Assembly (NCBI GenBank): GCA_023393915.1
Contig: JAEXBS010000006.1
Span: 62,001-126,000, forward strand
DNA: 64,000 nt
Origin: Bacteroidota bacterium
GTDB lineage: Bacteria; Bacteroidota; Bacteroidia; Flavobacteriales; Weeksellaceae
Direction of reading: 5' to 3'
The notes beneath the pieces are model-generated. The model was not told the origin of the DNA. It made no database searches and saw only the letters and a list, made by a program, of their open reading frames with translations. Position 1 is the stretch's first letter. Each line of letters opens with the position of its first letter. This document shows positions 1 to 7,918 of this stretch, in pieces. Position numbers and translations under genes: made by a program.

Positions 1-818
1 TCAGGGAAATCGGGAAACTCGAGTTTCATTCCCTCTAGCGCATCGATAATGATTTGAACGGCAGCCACTCTAGCGAACCATTTCTGGTCTGCAGGAACGA
101 TGTACCAAGGCGCATGGTCTTTTGAAGTTTTAGATATAGCTTCTTCGTAGGCTTTTTGGTATTCTTCCCAAAGTGCTCTTTCTTCTAGATCGCCAAAGGA
201 GAACTTCCAGTTTTTATCTTCTTCGTTAATCCGGTCCAAAAATCTTTGCTTTTGCTCATCTTTAGAAACGTGAAGGAAAATTTTTACGATTTTGGTTCCG
301 TTACGAGCAATATGCTTTTCAAAATCTTCGATGCTTTCATAGCGCTCGTCCCAGAACTTTTCATCAAAGTCCTTGACATTGTCCCACACTTTTTCACTTA
401 AGTTGTATTCTGGATGTACCTTGCACACTAGGACGCTCTCGTAATGGCTTCTGTTGAAAATTCCGATTTTTCCTTTCTCGGGTAAGGCCAAATAGTGACG
501 CCAAAGAAAGTCATGGGAATATTCTTTTGTTGAAGGAGTTTTGAAGGAGTGAACCTCGCAGCCTTGGGGATTGACTCCACCAAATACATGTTCAATCATA
601 CTGTCCTTTCCTGCAGCATCCATGGCTTGCAAAACAATGAGAAGCGACTTGGAACCATCAGCATAAAGTGTTTCTTGAAGTTCATAGAGTTTCTTTTTCT
701 CAAGCTCTAAGAGTGCTTTTCCTTGAGATTTACTCATTTCCCCTTCGTAAGAGGTGGAGAAGTCTTCAAGTTTAATTTTTCCTTTTGCTCTAAAGTGTTC
801 GCTGTAGTCGAGTTCCAT
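1..818 (-). CDS. ppk2: PPK2-family polyphosphate kinase (3' end off window)
   Basis: Reading the minus strand from the ATG at 818 gives 272 uninterrupted codons that run off the left edge, so the C-terminus is missing. The protein contains the PPK2 Walker A segment AMDAAGKDS, followed by a GVNPQGCEVHSF stretch, the FNRSHYE motif and a lid region with HVSKDEQKQRFLDR. PPK2 enzymes transfer phosphate between polyphosphate and nucleoside mono- or diphosphates in the cytoplasm. Members are usually 250-300 residues long, so little is missing. A terminator separates it from the DUF1573 gene upstream on the same strand, so it is probably transcribed alone. Whether it makes or uses polyphosphate (class I, II or III) cannot be told from this sequence by eye. 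Confidence 0.93.
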   Translation of the reverse strand, partial: MELDYSEHFRAKGKIKLEDFSTSYEGEMSKSQGKALLELEKKKLYELQETLYADGSKSLLIVLQAMDAAGKDSMIEHVFGGVNPQGCEVHSFKTPSTKEYSHDFLWRHYLALPEKGKIGIFNRSHYESVLVCKVHPEYNLSEKVWDNVKDFDEKFWDERYESIEDFEKHIARNGTKIVKIFLHVSKDEQKQRFLDRINEEDKNWKFSFGDLEERALWEEYQKAYEEAISKTSKDHAPWYIVPADQKWFARVAAVQIIIDALEGMKLEFPDFP

Positions 819-876
819 TGAATTTTATGTTTAGTTCTTTTAAAAATACAATTTTTTGACCAAAGTGAGAATCAAA

Positions 877-901
877 CAAAAAAGCGCCTCATTGAGACGC
901 T
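877..901 (-). terminator. Intrinsic terminator after the DUF1573 gene
   Basis: The hairpin AGCGCCTCATTGAGACGCT (883-901) has stems AGCG/CGCT and CTC/GAG around one mismatch. Read on the minus strand it runs straight into a T-run (A-run at 877-883 on plus). It lies between the end of the DUF1573 gene (929) and the ppk2 start (818). Confidence 0.7.
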
Positions 902-928
902 CTTTGTAGTAGTTTTGATTATTTTCTT

Positions 929-1345
929 TTAAGATTTTCTAACGGGAGCTTTCTTAACTCCTCTAGCTGCAGTAGTAGCCTTTGGCTCAACAGTTCCTTT
1001 GATGTAAAGAGTTACTCTGCCATGATCTGGATCGTTAGAATAAACTTCAATTAGCTTCGAGAATTCTCCTAAAATACGAGTATCGTATCCTACGGTGATA
1101 TGAGCTGATTTTCCAGGCATAATAGGATCCGAGCTCCATTTTGGAGTAGTACATCCACAAGCAGCTTGTACTTTGTTGAGTATAAGAGGTTTTTTTCCCG
1201 TGTTTTGAACGGTGAAATTACGCTGAGCTACGCTTCCTTCCGCGATGCTTCCAAAATTAATAGTAGTTTGATCAAAAGCGATACTTTGTGCAAAGAATGC
1301 AGTAAATCCTAAAAAGAGTAAGGATAGGGTAAATACTTTTTTCAT
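929..1345 (-). CDS. DUF1573 exported protein
   Basis: A 138-residue protein with a signal peptide (about residues 1-20, ending FFAQ). The body matches the DUF1573 pattern, an immunoglobulin-like (ASH/MSP-type) fold: FDQTTINFGSIAEGSVAQ, then FTVQNTGKKPL, then AACGCTTPKW and the GKSAHITVGYDT stretch. DUF1573 proteins are abundant in Bacteroidota and are exported; their role is not established. The basic tail (RGVKKAPVRKS) is unusual for an exported protein and may be a lineage-specific extension. A -7-like box (CAAAGTTA on plus, 1399-1406) lies about 55 bp upstream of the start. Confidence 0.88.
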   Translation of the reverse strand: MKKVFTLSLLFLGFTAFFAQSIAFDQTTINFGSIAEGSVAQRNFTVQNTGKKPLILNKVQAACGCTTPKWSSDPIMPGKSAHITVGYDTRILGEFSKLIEVYSNDPDHGRVTLYIKGTVEPKATTAARGVKKAPVRKS

Positions 1346-1398
1346 AAGTTTTGGTTTTAAATTTCTAATGGGGCCTTTTTTAGACCCGAAAAGAGAGA

Positions 1399-1406
1399 CA
1401 AAGTTA
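1399..1406 (-). promoter_or_regulatory. Bacteroidota -7 box (TAACTTTG) for the DUF1573 gene
   Basis: The reverse complement reads TAACTTTG, matching the TAnnTTTG consensus, 53 bp upstream of the DUF1573 start. A TTG (-33) occurs 24 bp further upstream, slightly beyond the usual spacing. Confidence 0.45.
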
Positions 1407-1521
1407 AAAATTATTTGAAAATACCGATTTCAAGTTTTGTTAACAGGCAAAAGAGGAGTGATTTCAAAAGAGCCAAAAGACAATTGCGCTTCAATCTTTA
1501 TGCACTAATCGGGGATTTCCC

Positions 1522-1529
1522 TATTTTTG
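1522..1529 (+). promoter_or_regulatory. -7 box (TATTTTTG) for valS
   Basis: TATTTTTG matches the TAnnTTTG consensus and lies 28 bp before the valS ATG. No convincing TTG element sits at the expected distance upstream. Confidence 0.5.
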
Positions 1530-1557
1530 CAGAATAATTGAAATTAAAGAACTTTAT

Positions 1558-4176
1558 ATGTCACTAAGCGAGAAGTACAATCCTTTGGAAACGGAAGAAA
1601 AATGGTACCAATACTGGCTGGATAACGGGTATTTTCACTCCACTCCAGACGAAAGAGAGCCGTATACCGTCGTCATTCCTCCGCCCAACGTCACGGGGAT
1701 TCTTCACATGGGACATATGCTCAATAATACGATTCAAGACGTACTGGTAAGACGTGCCCGTATGAGAGGATACAATGCTTGCTGGGTTCCTGGAACCGAC
1801 CACGCTTCTATTGCTACAGAAGCCAAAGTAGTAGCAAAACTAAAAAGCGAGGGCATTGAAAAGAAAGATTTAGATAGAGAAACCTTTTTAAAGCATGCTT
1901 GGGAGTGGACCGATGAGTACGGAGGAACCATTTTAAAGCAGCTTCAAAGACTAGGAGCATCTTGCGATTGGGACCGTACGCGTTTTACTATGGAGCCCAA
2001 ACTCTCTGCTCAAGTAATAAAATCCTTTGTAGAGCTTTATGAAAAAGGACTAATTTATAGAGGCTACCGCATGATCAATTGGGATCCTGAGGCGAAGACC
2101 AATATTTCTGATGAAGAGGTTATTTATAAAGAACAAAACGGACAGCTTTACTTCTTAAAATACAAAGTAGAGGGAAGTGAGGAGTTTTTAACGGTAGCTA
2201 CAACAAGACCAGAAACCATTTTTGGAGATACGGCAGTTTGTGTTAATCCTAACGATGAGCGTTTTACTCATTTAATTGGAAAAGAAGTAGTGGTTCCTTT
2301 AGTAGGAAGAAAAGTTCCTGTGATTTCTGATGAGAAAGTAGAGATTGAATTTGGAACCGGAGCTTTGAAAATTACTCCGGCTCACGATATTGTAGACTAC
2401 GAAATTGGTCAAAAGCATGGCCTAGAGATGATCGATTCTTTAGACCAAGATGCAAAACTCAATGAGCACGGAATGCATTACGCAGGAAAAGACCGTTTTG
2501 AGGTAAGAAAGCTCATTGCTAAAGAACTTGAAGAGAAAGGACTTCTTTTAAAGAAAGAAGACTACTTAAATAAAGTGGGAACTTCTGAGAGAACGGGCGC
2601 TGTAATTGAGCCAAAAATCTCGGTGCAGTGGTTCCTTAAAATGAAGGATATGGCAGTATCTGCCTTAGAGGTGGTTGAAAACGATGAGATTAAATTCTTC
2701 CCAGAGAAGTTTAAAAATACTTACCGCCATTGGATGGAAAACATTCGTGACTGGAATATCTCCCGTCAATTGTGGTGGGGACAACAGATTCCAGCATTCT
2801 ACTACGGTAGTGGGGAAGAGGATTTTGTAGTTGCTGAAACAAAAGAAGAGGCACTAGAAAAAGCTAGAATAAAAACGAGCAACCCTTCTTTAGGTTTAGA
2901 GGATTTAACTCAAGACGAGGATACCTTAGATACTTGGTTTTCTTCTTGGCTTTGGCCGATTTCTGTATTTGATGGTCTTTTGGATCCTGAAGGAAAGGAC
3001 ATTCAGTATTACTATCCAACGAGTGATTTAGTAACCGGACCGGATATCATTTTCTTCTGGGTGGCTAGAATGATTATGGCAGGACAAACCTTTAAAGGAG
3101 AAGTGCCTTTTAAAAACGTTTACTTTACGGGTATTGTAAGAGATAAGCAGAGAAGAAAGATGTCCAAGTCCCTGGGGAACTCCCCCGATGCTTTAGGTCT
3201 TATTGATCAGTACGGAGCCGATGGAGTGAGAGTAGGGATTCTACTTAGTTCCGCGGCCGGAAACGACCTTTTGTTTGACGAGGATTTAATGCTGCAAGGA
3301 AGGAATTTTGCTACAAAAATCTGGAACGCTTACCGACTGATGCAAGGTTGGGAGAAATCCGAAGAGATTCAGCCTCAGACGCACGAACTGGAAACCATGG
3401 AGTGGTTTGAGAGTCGAATGAACAAAACCACTCTAGAGATTAATGAGCAGTTTGAAAAGTTCAGAATCTCCGACGCATTACATTTGGTTTATAAACTCAT
3501 TTGGGACGACTTCTGTTCATGGTACTTAGAGGCTATTAAACCAGGTTACGGAGAAAAAGCCTCAAAAGCGGTTTACGAAAAGAGTATTAGTTATTTTGAG
3601 TCCCTATTAAAACTTCTTCATCCTTTTATGCCGTTCTTATCTGAGGAATTGTGGCAGAACATAAAACCTCGCTCAACCTCTGAGGCCTTAGTGATTGCTC
3701 AACAACAGCCAGCAGGAGAAGTGGATGAAAATAAAATTCAAGAGTTCGAATCAGCAAAAGAAATTATCTCTGGAATTAGAAATTACCGTCAGAGTAAAGG
3801 TATTTCTCCAAGAGAGGAGGTAGAGGTGTATACTAGCGCTGAGATGTTTTCCAATCAGAAGCTGATTGAAAAACTAGCCAACGTGTCTTCTATTCATTTC
3901 ACAGAAAAAACCGATGCGCCAAGCTTTACTTTCCTTGTTGGAAACCAAGAGCTTTCAATTCCTTTAAGTGAATCTTTAGACCTAGAGGCAGAGAAAGAGA
4001 AAACAATTTCCGACATCAAATACCTAAAAGACTTTTTGGTATCGGTTGAAAAGAAACTCTCTAACGAAAGATTCGTGTCTTCAGCACCAGAGAAAGTAGT
4101 AGAGCTTGAAAGAAAGAAAAAAAGTGATGCGCTTGAAAAGCTAGCACTTTTAGAAGAAAAGCTAAAGAGTCTATAA
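1558..4176 (+). CDS. valS: Valine--tRNA ligase
   Basis: A class I aminoacyl-tRNA synthetase of 872 residues that charges tRNA-Val in the cytoplasm. The HIGH-type motif is HMGH at residues 50-53, inside PPPNVTGILHMGH, and the KMSKS loop is at 534-538. The CP1 editing domain lies between them (TTRPETIFGDTA, then GTGALKITPAHD), as needed to clear mis-charged threonine. The C-terminal 60-70 residues are Lys/Glu-rich and heptad-like, matching the coiled-coil tRNA arm of ValRS. Length and motif order are normal for the enzyme. It is followed by a good terminator, so it is probably monocistronic. Confidence 0.98.
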   Translation: MSLSEKYNPLETEEKWYQYWLDNGYFHSTPDEREPYTVVIPPPNVTGILHMGHMLNNTIQDVLVRRARMRGYNACWVPGTDHASIATEAKVVAKLKSEGIEKKDLDRETFLKHAWEWTDEYGGTILKQLQRLGASCDWDRTRFTMEPKLSAQVIKSFVELYEKGLIYRGYRMINWDPEAKTNISDEEVIYKEQNGQLYFLKYKVEGSEEFLTVATTRPETIFGDTAVCVNPNDERFTHLIGKEVVVPLVGRKVPVISDEKVEIEFGTGALKITPAHDIVDYEIGQKHGLEMIDSLDQDAKLNEHGMHYAGKDRFEVRKLIAKELEEKGLLLKKEDYLNKVGTSERTGAVIEPKISVQWFLKMKDMAVSALEVVENDEIKFFPEKFKNTYRHWMENIRDWNISRQLWWGQQIPAFYYGSGEEDFVVAETKEEALEKARIKTSNPSLGLEDLTQDEDTLDTWFSSWLWPISVFDGLLDPEGKDIQYYYPTSDLVTGPDIIFFWVARMIMAGQTFKGEVPFKNVYFTGIVRDKQRRKMSKSLGNSPDALGLIDQYGADGVRVGILLSSAAGNDLLFDEDLMLQGRNFATKIWNAYRLMQGWEKSEEIQPQTHELETMEWFESRMNKTTLEINEQFEKFRISDALHLVYKLIWDDFCSWYLEAIKPGYGEKASKAVYEKSISYFESLLKLLHPFMPFLSEELWQNIKPRSTSEALVIAQQQPAGEVDENKIQEFESAKEIISGIRNYRQSKGISPREEVEVYTSAEMFSNQKLIEKLANVSSIHFTEKTDAPSFTFLVGNQELSIPLSESLDLEAEKEKTISDIKYLKDFLVSVEKKLSNERFVSSAPEKVVELERKKKSDALEKLALLEEKLKSL

Positions 4177-4196
4177 TAAATAAACTTTGAGGAAAG

Positions 4197-4237
4197 AATC
4201 ATCCAAAAGCCTTTGGGGCCGGTTTGGGTGATTTTTT
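4197..4237 (+). terminator. Intrinsic terminator after valS
   Basis: A long stem (arm AATCATCCAAA at 4197-4207 with TTTGGGTGATT at 4223-4233, one G-U pair, plus an inner GCC/GGC) runs into a run of T. Confidence 0.8.
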
Positions 4238-4341
4238 CTTTCCTGTTCTTTTTCATTTATTTTGCCATTTTAAGATAAAAAGTAGCAGGGGAATAATGAA
4301 AAAGGCACGGTTTTCCCTACATCAATTATAAACGATTCCCT

Positions 4342-4980
4342 ATGGATCCTATCGAGAACATTAAGAAATTATTTGAAAAGGACTATGTTGAAAGTCCTCT
4401 AATAGAAAGTTTTGAAGTGGGACTACTTCCTCTTCCCACTGGAAAATTAGTGGCCAGTGATCCGGTTTTGTTTAGTGATCTTCCTGCGTTCGATCTAGAA
4501 CTTCCTAGTGGAAGCTACCCTGTTATTTTACACAAAGAGATTGCTACGGACTGCGTGGCCTACCTAGAGATTCAGTTTCAAAAAGGGCTCGCTTCTGAGT
4601 GGTCCCTTGCTACTCTGCCCGGGCAAGACCTTTTAGAGCTTCAGGACGGAGAAATTTACGGCTTTCCTGTAGAATCGGGCATGGCAGCGGTGATGGACTC
4701 AGAGACCCAGAAAGATCTAGGGGCACTTGAGTCGGAACTGTTTGAAAAGAAGGGCGATGATTTTATGGGAATTTACGAAGAGTTTTTCCATGAGCATTTC
4801 TTTTCGGAGTCGGGAGCTATGGACCATTACGCCCTTTTAGAAACGGGAAAAAGTAAGGACTCTGTGCTTTTGGCCTTTCAAGCAGGCTATGGAGAAGGCT
4901 TTTACGGAACTTACTTAGGAAGAGATGAAAAGAGTCAGGTAATTAAGGCCGTTATCGAATTTATTGAGATTGGCGCTTAA
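4342..4980 (+). CDS. DUF4241 domain-containing protein
   Basis: A 212-residue soluble protein with no signal peptide or membrane segment. The sequence follows the DUF4241 pattern: LPTGKLVASDPVLF near residue 32, a PSGSYPVILH strand, GFPVESGMAAVMD in the middle, and a C-terminal GYGEGFYGTYLGRDE segment that ends in VIEFIEIGA. The family is found in many bacteria, sometimes beside polymorphic-toxin immunity genes, but has no established function, and no toxin gene is visible here. It stands alone between valS and a sugar-kinase gene. The family assignment is from remembered pattern, not from a search. Confidence 0.72.
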   Translation: MDPIENIKKLFEKDYVESPLIESFEVGLLPLPTGKLVASDPVLFSDLPAFDLELPSGSYPVILHKEIATDCVAYLEIQFQKGLASEWSLATLPGQDLLELQDGEIYGFPVESGMAAVMDSETQKDLGALESELFEKKGDDFMGIYEEFFHEHFFSESGAMDHYALLETGKSKDSVLLAFQAGYGEGFYGTYLGRDEKSQVIKAVIEFIEIGA

Positions 4981-5019
4981 TTCTTCTTTAGAATAGGCGA
5001 TAGTTGAAAATTTTTCTGC

Positions 5020-5027
5020 TAAATTTG
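5020..5027 (+). promoter_or_regulatory. -7 box (TAAATTTG) for the PfkB kinase gene
   Basis: TAAATTTG is a full match to the TAnnTTTG consensus, 36 bp before the ATG at 5064. Confidence 0.5.
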
Positions 5028-5063
5028 CTAGAAACCCAAAGAGAAACCTAAGTCTTTTCCCCT

Positions 5064-5942
5064 ATGGAGTCACCTAAAATACTTATCATTGGAAGCACAT
5101 CGGTTGATTTAGTGCTCAATACCCACAAGCATCCTGGACCAAGCGAAACGGTTATGGCCGAGAAATCGGAATACTTTTTCGGAGGTAAAGGAGCGAATCA
5201 AGCGGTGGGCACTTCGAGACTTGGCGCTGAGGTAAGCTTAGTAGGCATGGTAGGAAAAGACCGCAGGGGAGCTGAGGTTCTGTACCATTTGGAAAGAGAA
5301 GGTGTGGATACCCGTTATGTGGTTCAAACCAGTGAGGCCGATACAGGCTCAGCGTATGTGACGGCCTCTGAGGGAAGAAACTCTATTGTTGTTGTTCCTG
5401 CAGCCAATCATTTCTTAAAGCCGGAGCATGTACTTGCAGCAGAAGAGGAATTTAAGTCGGCCGATCTAGTTCTAACGCAACTAGAAATCCCCATGGAAGT
5501 GGTGGAAGAGACCTTAAGACTCGCTAAAAAACACGGCGTGAAGCTTGGAATCTATGCGGCACCTGCAGCGCCTCTTTCCAAAGAAATGATAGACTACGCT
5601 TCTTTTATCGTAGCAAAAAGTTCAGAGCTTTCCGTGGTGTTTCAAAACGCGCCAAGCGAAAACTTAACCAAACAGTACCCTAATCGATTGTTTGTCCGTG
5701 ACGATAGTAATTCAACGACCTACTACGACGGATCTGAAATGAAGTATTTTAGAAACGACCACGATGAGCTGCTTCATAAAATGGGAATGGGAGATGCCTT
5801 TACTTCAGGATTTGCCTTGGCTTTTGCTCGGGGACTTCCAACCAAAGAATGCGTTAAGTCCGGAAATAAGGTTTCTTTAAAAGTAGCGATCAATCGAGGT
5901 TCTCAGGATGGACTTCCCTACGCTAAGGACATAGAGGAATAA
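5064..5942 (+). CDS. PfkB-family carbohydrate kinase, ribokinase-like
   Basis: A 292-residue cytoplasmic sugar kinase. It opens with ILIIGSTSVDLVLNT and has the first PfkB signature, FFGGKGANQAVGTSRLGA, at about residues 38-55. The second signature is HKMGMGDAFTSGFALAFARG, near residue 240, with the catalytic base Asp in the GMGDAF loop (GAGD in most ribokinases). Ribokinase phosphorylates D-ribose at O5. No ribose transporter or isomerase is next to it, so ribose is a family-based guess for the substrate. The sequence is slightly shorter than typical RbsK (about 305 residues). Confidence 0.85.
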   Translation: MESPKILIIGSTSVDLVLNTHKHPGPSETVMAEKSEYFFGGKGANQAVGTSRLGAEVSLVGMVGKDRRGAEVLYHLEREGVDTRYVVQTSEADTGSAYVTASEGRNSIVVVPAANHFLKPEHVLAAEEEFKSADLVLTQLEIPMEVVEETLRLAKKHGVKLGIYAAPAAPLSKEMIDYASFIVAKSSELSVVFQNAPSENLTKQYPNRLFVRDDSNSTTYYDGSEMKYFRNDHDELLHKMGMGDAFTSGFALAFARGLPTKECVKSGNKVSLKVAINRGSQDGLPYAKDIEE

Positions 5943-5960
5943 AGAAAATTAGGTATTGCA

Positions 5961-6004
5961 TCGAGAATCTATTTGAAAAGCAAATCTTTTCTCGATAGAT
6001 TCTA
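5961..6004 (+). terminator. Overlapping inverted repeats after the PfkB kinase gene (possible terminator)
   Basis: ATCGAGAA (5961-5968) pairs with TTCTCGAT (5990-5997), with an inner ATTTG/CAAAT pair. AGAATCTA (5965-5972) also pairs perfectly with TAGATTCT (5997-6004). The two pairings exclude each other. There is a short T-run only about 15 bp later, so a terminator function is plausible rather than shown. Confidence 0.5.
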
Positions 6005-6043
6005 GTAGATTGCCTTTTTAAAATCAACTTTTCTTTTTTTTTA

Positions 6044-6886
6044 ATGACCCCTTTACAGATACCCACTAAGGACGGTGTGATCCTTTCTGCCTCCCATTTT
6101 TCTCCTAAAGTGCCCAATGGAAAACTCCTTCTTATCAATTCAGCGACCGGCGTAAAACAAGGGCTTTACTTTAATTTTGCTCAGTACTTATCGGGCCTAG
6201 GTTTTCATGTGATCACTTACGATTATAGGGGGATTGGACTCTCAGCTCCCAAGAACTTAAAAGGCTATAACGCCTCGATGAGAGACTGGGGAAGAAAGGA
6301 TTTTGATGCCGTGGCCAAGTACCTATTCAAAGAGTGGAGTGAGCTTAGTCCTTATTTGCTAGGTCATTCGGTGGGTGCTTTAATTCTAGGTCATAGTGAA
6401 GAGTCCAAAAGATTTGAAAAACTCGTTTTTGTAGGAACTCAAGAAGCTTTTGTCGGAAATTTGAGACTTGGAACAAGAGTCCAAGGGTATTTAGGCTTTG
6501 GTTTGATTGAGCCGATTTCGACTTCCCTTTTAGGCTATTTTCCTTCTAACCGATTGGGGCTCGGGGAAAGACTCCCGAAAGGCTCATCCCTAGATTGGAA
6601 AAAGCTGATACTTCACAAAGAATCAACCAACGCACTTTTAGATGATAAGGAGAGGAGTCGATCGAGGTCCCTCAATCAAGAGACTTTGGTACTTTCTGCT
6701 TTGGACGATGCTTGGCTCACGAGAAAAGGGGTGGCGTCTTTACTTAAGAATACTTATCCCAGCTTAAAAGCCGATTCTCAGTTCTTGCATCCTAGTGAAA
6801 GTCCTAGAAAAAACATTGGGCACGTCAACTTTTTTAGGTCTTATAACCAGAACCTTTGGAAAAAAGTGAGTGATTTTCTGCTGTGA
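6044..6886 (+). CDS. Alpha/beta hydrolase (COG4757-like)
   Basis: A 280-residue protein with the alpha/beta hydrolase fold. The nucleophile elbow is LLGHSVGALILG (Ser near residue 109), an oxyanion-type strand comes earlier (LLINSATGVKQGLYF), the YDYRGIGLS turn follows strand 4, and the likely acid and base are Asp in LSALDDAWL and His in NIGHVNFF. This layout recalls the uncharacterised COG4757 hydrolases. There is no signal peptide, so it is cytoplasmic. The substrate is unknown and the neighbours give no hint. Confidence 0.82.
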   Translation: MTPLQIPTKDGVILSASHFSPKVPNGKLLLINSATGVKQGLYFNFAQYLSGLGFHVITYDYRGIGLSAPKNLKGYNASMRDWGRKDFDAVAKYLFKEWSELSPYLLGHSVGALILGHSEESKRFEKLVFVGTQEAFVGNLRLGTRVQGYLGFGLIEPISTSLLGYFPSNRLGLGERLPKGSSLDWKKLILHKESTNALLDDKERSRSRSLNQETLVLSALDDAWLTRKGVASLLKNTYPSLKADSQFLHPSESPRKNIGHVNFFRSYNQNLWKKVSDFLL

Positions 6887-6979
6887 TGTTTTAAGCTTCT
6901 TAGTTTTCTAAAGGAATTTAGTGTAGAAATAGCTTCAGTAACCGCTTCGTTAAGGAGGTAAGATGTAAATTGTTTTAAA

Positions 6980-7004
6980 AATGCACTGTGAGAGTGCATT
7001 TTTT
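6980..7004 (+). terminator. Terminator-like hairpin, AATGCACT/AGTGCATT
   Basis: A perfect 8 bp stem (6980-6987 with 6993-7000) and a five-base GTGAG loop run into six T. It would end transcripts from the hydrolase gene, or act as an attenuator for the genes downstream. Confidence 0.75.
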
Positions 7005-7013
7005 GTATAAAAG

Positions 7014-7030
7014 TGCACTCTTAGAGTGCA
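7014..7030 (+). repeat. Second GTGCACT hairpin
   Basis: TGCACTC (7014-7020) pairs with GAGTGCA (7024-7030) around a TTA loop. The arms repeat the core of the terminator hairpin at 6980-7000, so arms of the two structures can cross-pair. It ends one base before a possible ATG at 7032. Confidence 0.55.
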
Positions 7031-7031
7031 A

Positions 7032-7190
7032 ATGACTCATATAGCTTCTTTTTTGAATAACTCTAATCCTTCGCAAAAAGAAAAAATAGAGGATTTATTG
7101 CAAGCGGAAAAGAGTAGTTTCACCTATTTTTGTATTAAGAAAGGAACTTCACATTGTATTAGTGGACGTTTAAATAACTCTAACACTTAA
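7032..7190 (+). CDS. Possible small protein, 52 residues
   Basis: An open frame from the ATG at 7032 to TAA at 7190 encodes 52 residues, starting MTHIASFLNNSNPSQKEK and containing FTYFCIKKGTSHC near the end. The composition is protein-like: a charged helical first half and a beta-like second half with two Cys. It stops 4 bp before the HD-domain gene on the same strand, and its start sits directly after a hairpin. I do not recognise a family. It could be a real gene, a leader peptide or chance; conservation would decide. Confidence 0.4.
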   Translation: MTHIASFLNNSNPSQKEKIEDLLQAEKSSFTYFCIKKGTSHCISGRLNNSNT

Positions 7191-7194
7191 GCCC

Positions 7195-7842
7195 ATGCAA
7201 AATTTAATAGAAACCACTAAGGACTTTGTTAGAAAAAGTCTTGAGAATGCTGAGAAAGGACACGATTATTTTCATACCGAAAGGGTATGGAAGAATGCTA
7301 AAGAGATTGCAGCCTCGATTAGTTGTAATGAGCTAGTGGTTGAATTAGGAGCTTTATTGCATGATATTGCAGATCCCAAGTTTTATGGGGGAGATGAAAG
7401 GATAGCGCTTACGATCTCAGAAGAATTTCTAAAAACCTTGGAGGTGGAGGAGGATTTGATTGAACAGGTCCTTTTTATTATTAAAAATGTCTCGTTTAAA
7501 AACCGCCATGAAATGCCCGAAAATCCTCCCGTGGAGCTTTTGATTGTACAGGATGCGGACCGCTTGGATGCAATAGGAGCTATAGGCATTGCAAGAACTT
7601 TTCATTTTGGAGGATACAAAAACAATCCTATGTACGATCCTGCCACCGCTCCAAAGCTTAATCAATCCAAAGAAGAGTATAAAAAATCCAACGGGACTAC
7701 GATCAATCACTTTTATGAAAAACTACTTTTATTAAAAGACCTAATGAATACTGGGAGAGGAAAAGAGCTCGCACGGGAAAGACATGAGTTTATGGAAGCG
7801 TTTTTAGAGCAGTTTTTAAAGGAATGGAATGCTCAAAAGTAA
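7195..7842 (+). CDS. HD-domain phosphohydrolase, YpgQ/YedJ-like
   Basis: A 215-residue soluble HD-superfamily enzyme. The metal-binding set is visible: His23-Asp24 and His27 in KGHDYFHTERV, the HD pair His56-Asp57 in LLHDIADPKF, and the distal Asp in VQDADRLDAIGAIG (about 120-125). This order matches the YpgQ/YedJ group, in which Bacillus YpgQ is a metal-dependent nucleotide pyrophosphohydrolase. The true substrate here is unknown. It lies 4 bp after the 52-codon ORF and downstream of two hairpins, which could attenuate its expression. Confidence 0.87.
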   Translation: MQNLIETTKDFVRKSLENAEKGHDYFHTERVWKNAKEIAASISCNELVVELGALLHDIADPKFYGGDERIALTISEEFLKTLEVEEDLIEQVLFIIKNVSFKNRHEMPENPPVELLIVQDADRLDAIGAIGIARTFHFGGYKNNPMYDPATAPKLNQSKEEYKKSNGTTINHFYEKLLLLKDLMNTGRGKELARERHEFMEAFLEQFLKEWNAQK

Positions 7843-7904
7843 ATAGAGACTAAGAAATAACTTTTCTTCTTTTTTAGTCTGATCAGTAAAAAAGGAAGAA
7901 TGCT

Positions 7905-7912
7905 TATATTTG
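7905..7912 (+). promoter_or_regulatory. -7 box (TATATTTG) six bases before a start codon
   Basis: A full TAnnTTTG match lies only 6 bp before the ATG at 7919, so transcription would begin about at the start codon (leaderless). No TTG element is evident at the usual distance, which weakens the case. Confidence 0.35.
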
Positions 7913-7918
7913 CCCCCA

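Larger units (their letters stand above)
6887..7031. other. Intergenic region with two related GTGCACT hairpins
   Basis: After the hydrolase gene there is a purine-rich GTTAAGGAGGTAAG (an unusually good Shine-Dalgarno match for this phylum) followed by an ATG that meets a stop at once (ATGTAA, 6963-6968). Then come a terminator-like hairpin (6980-7004) and a second hairpin with the same core (7014-7030). No larger ORF is present. Confidence 0.5.
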
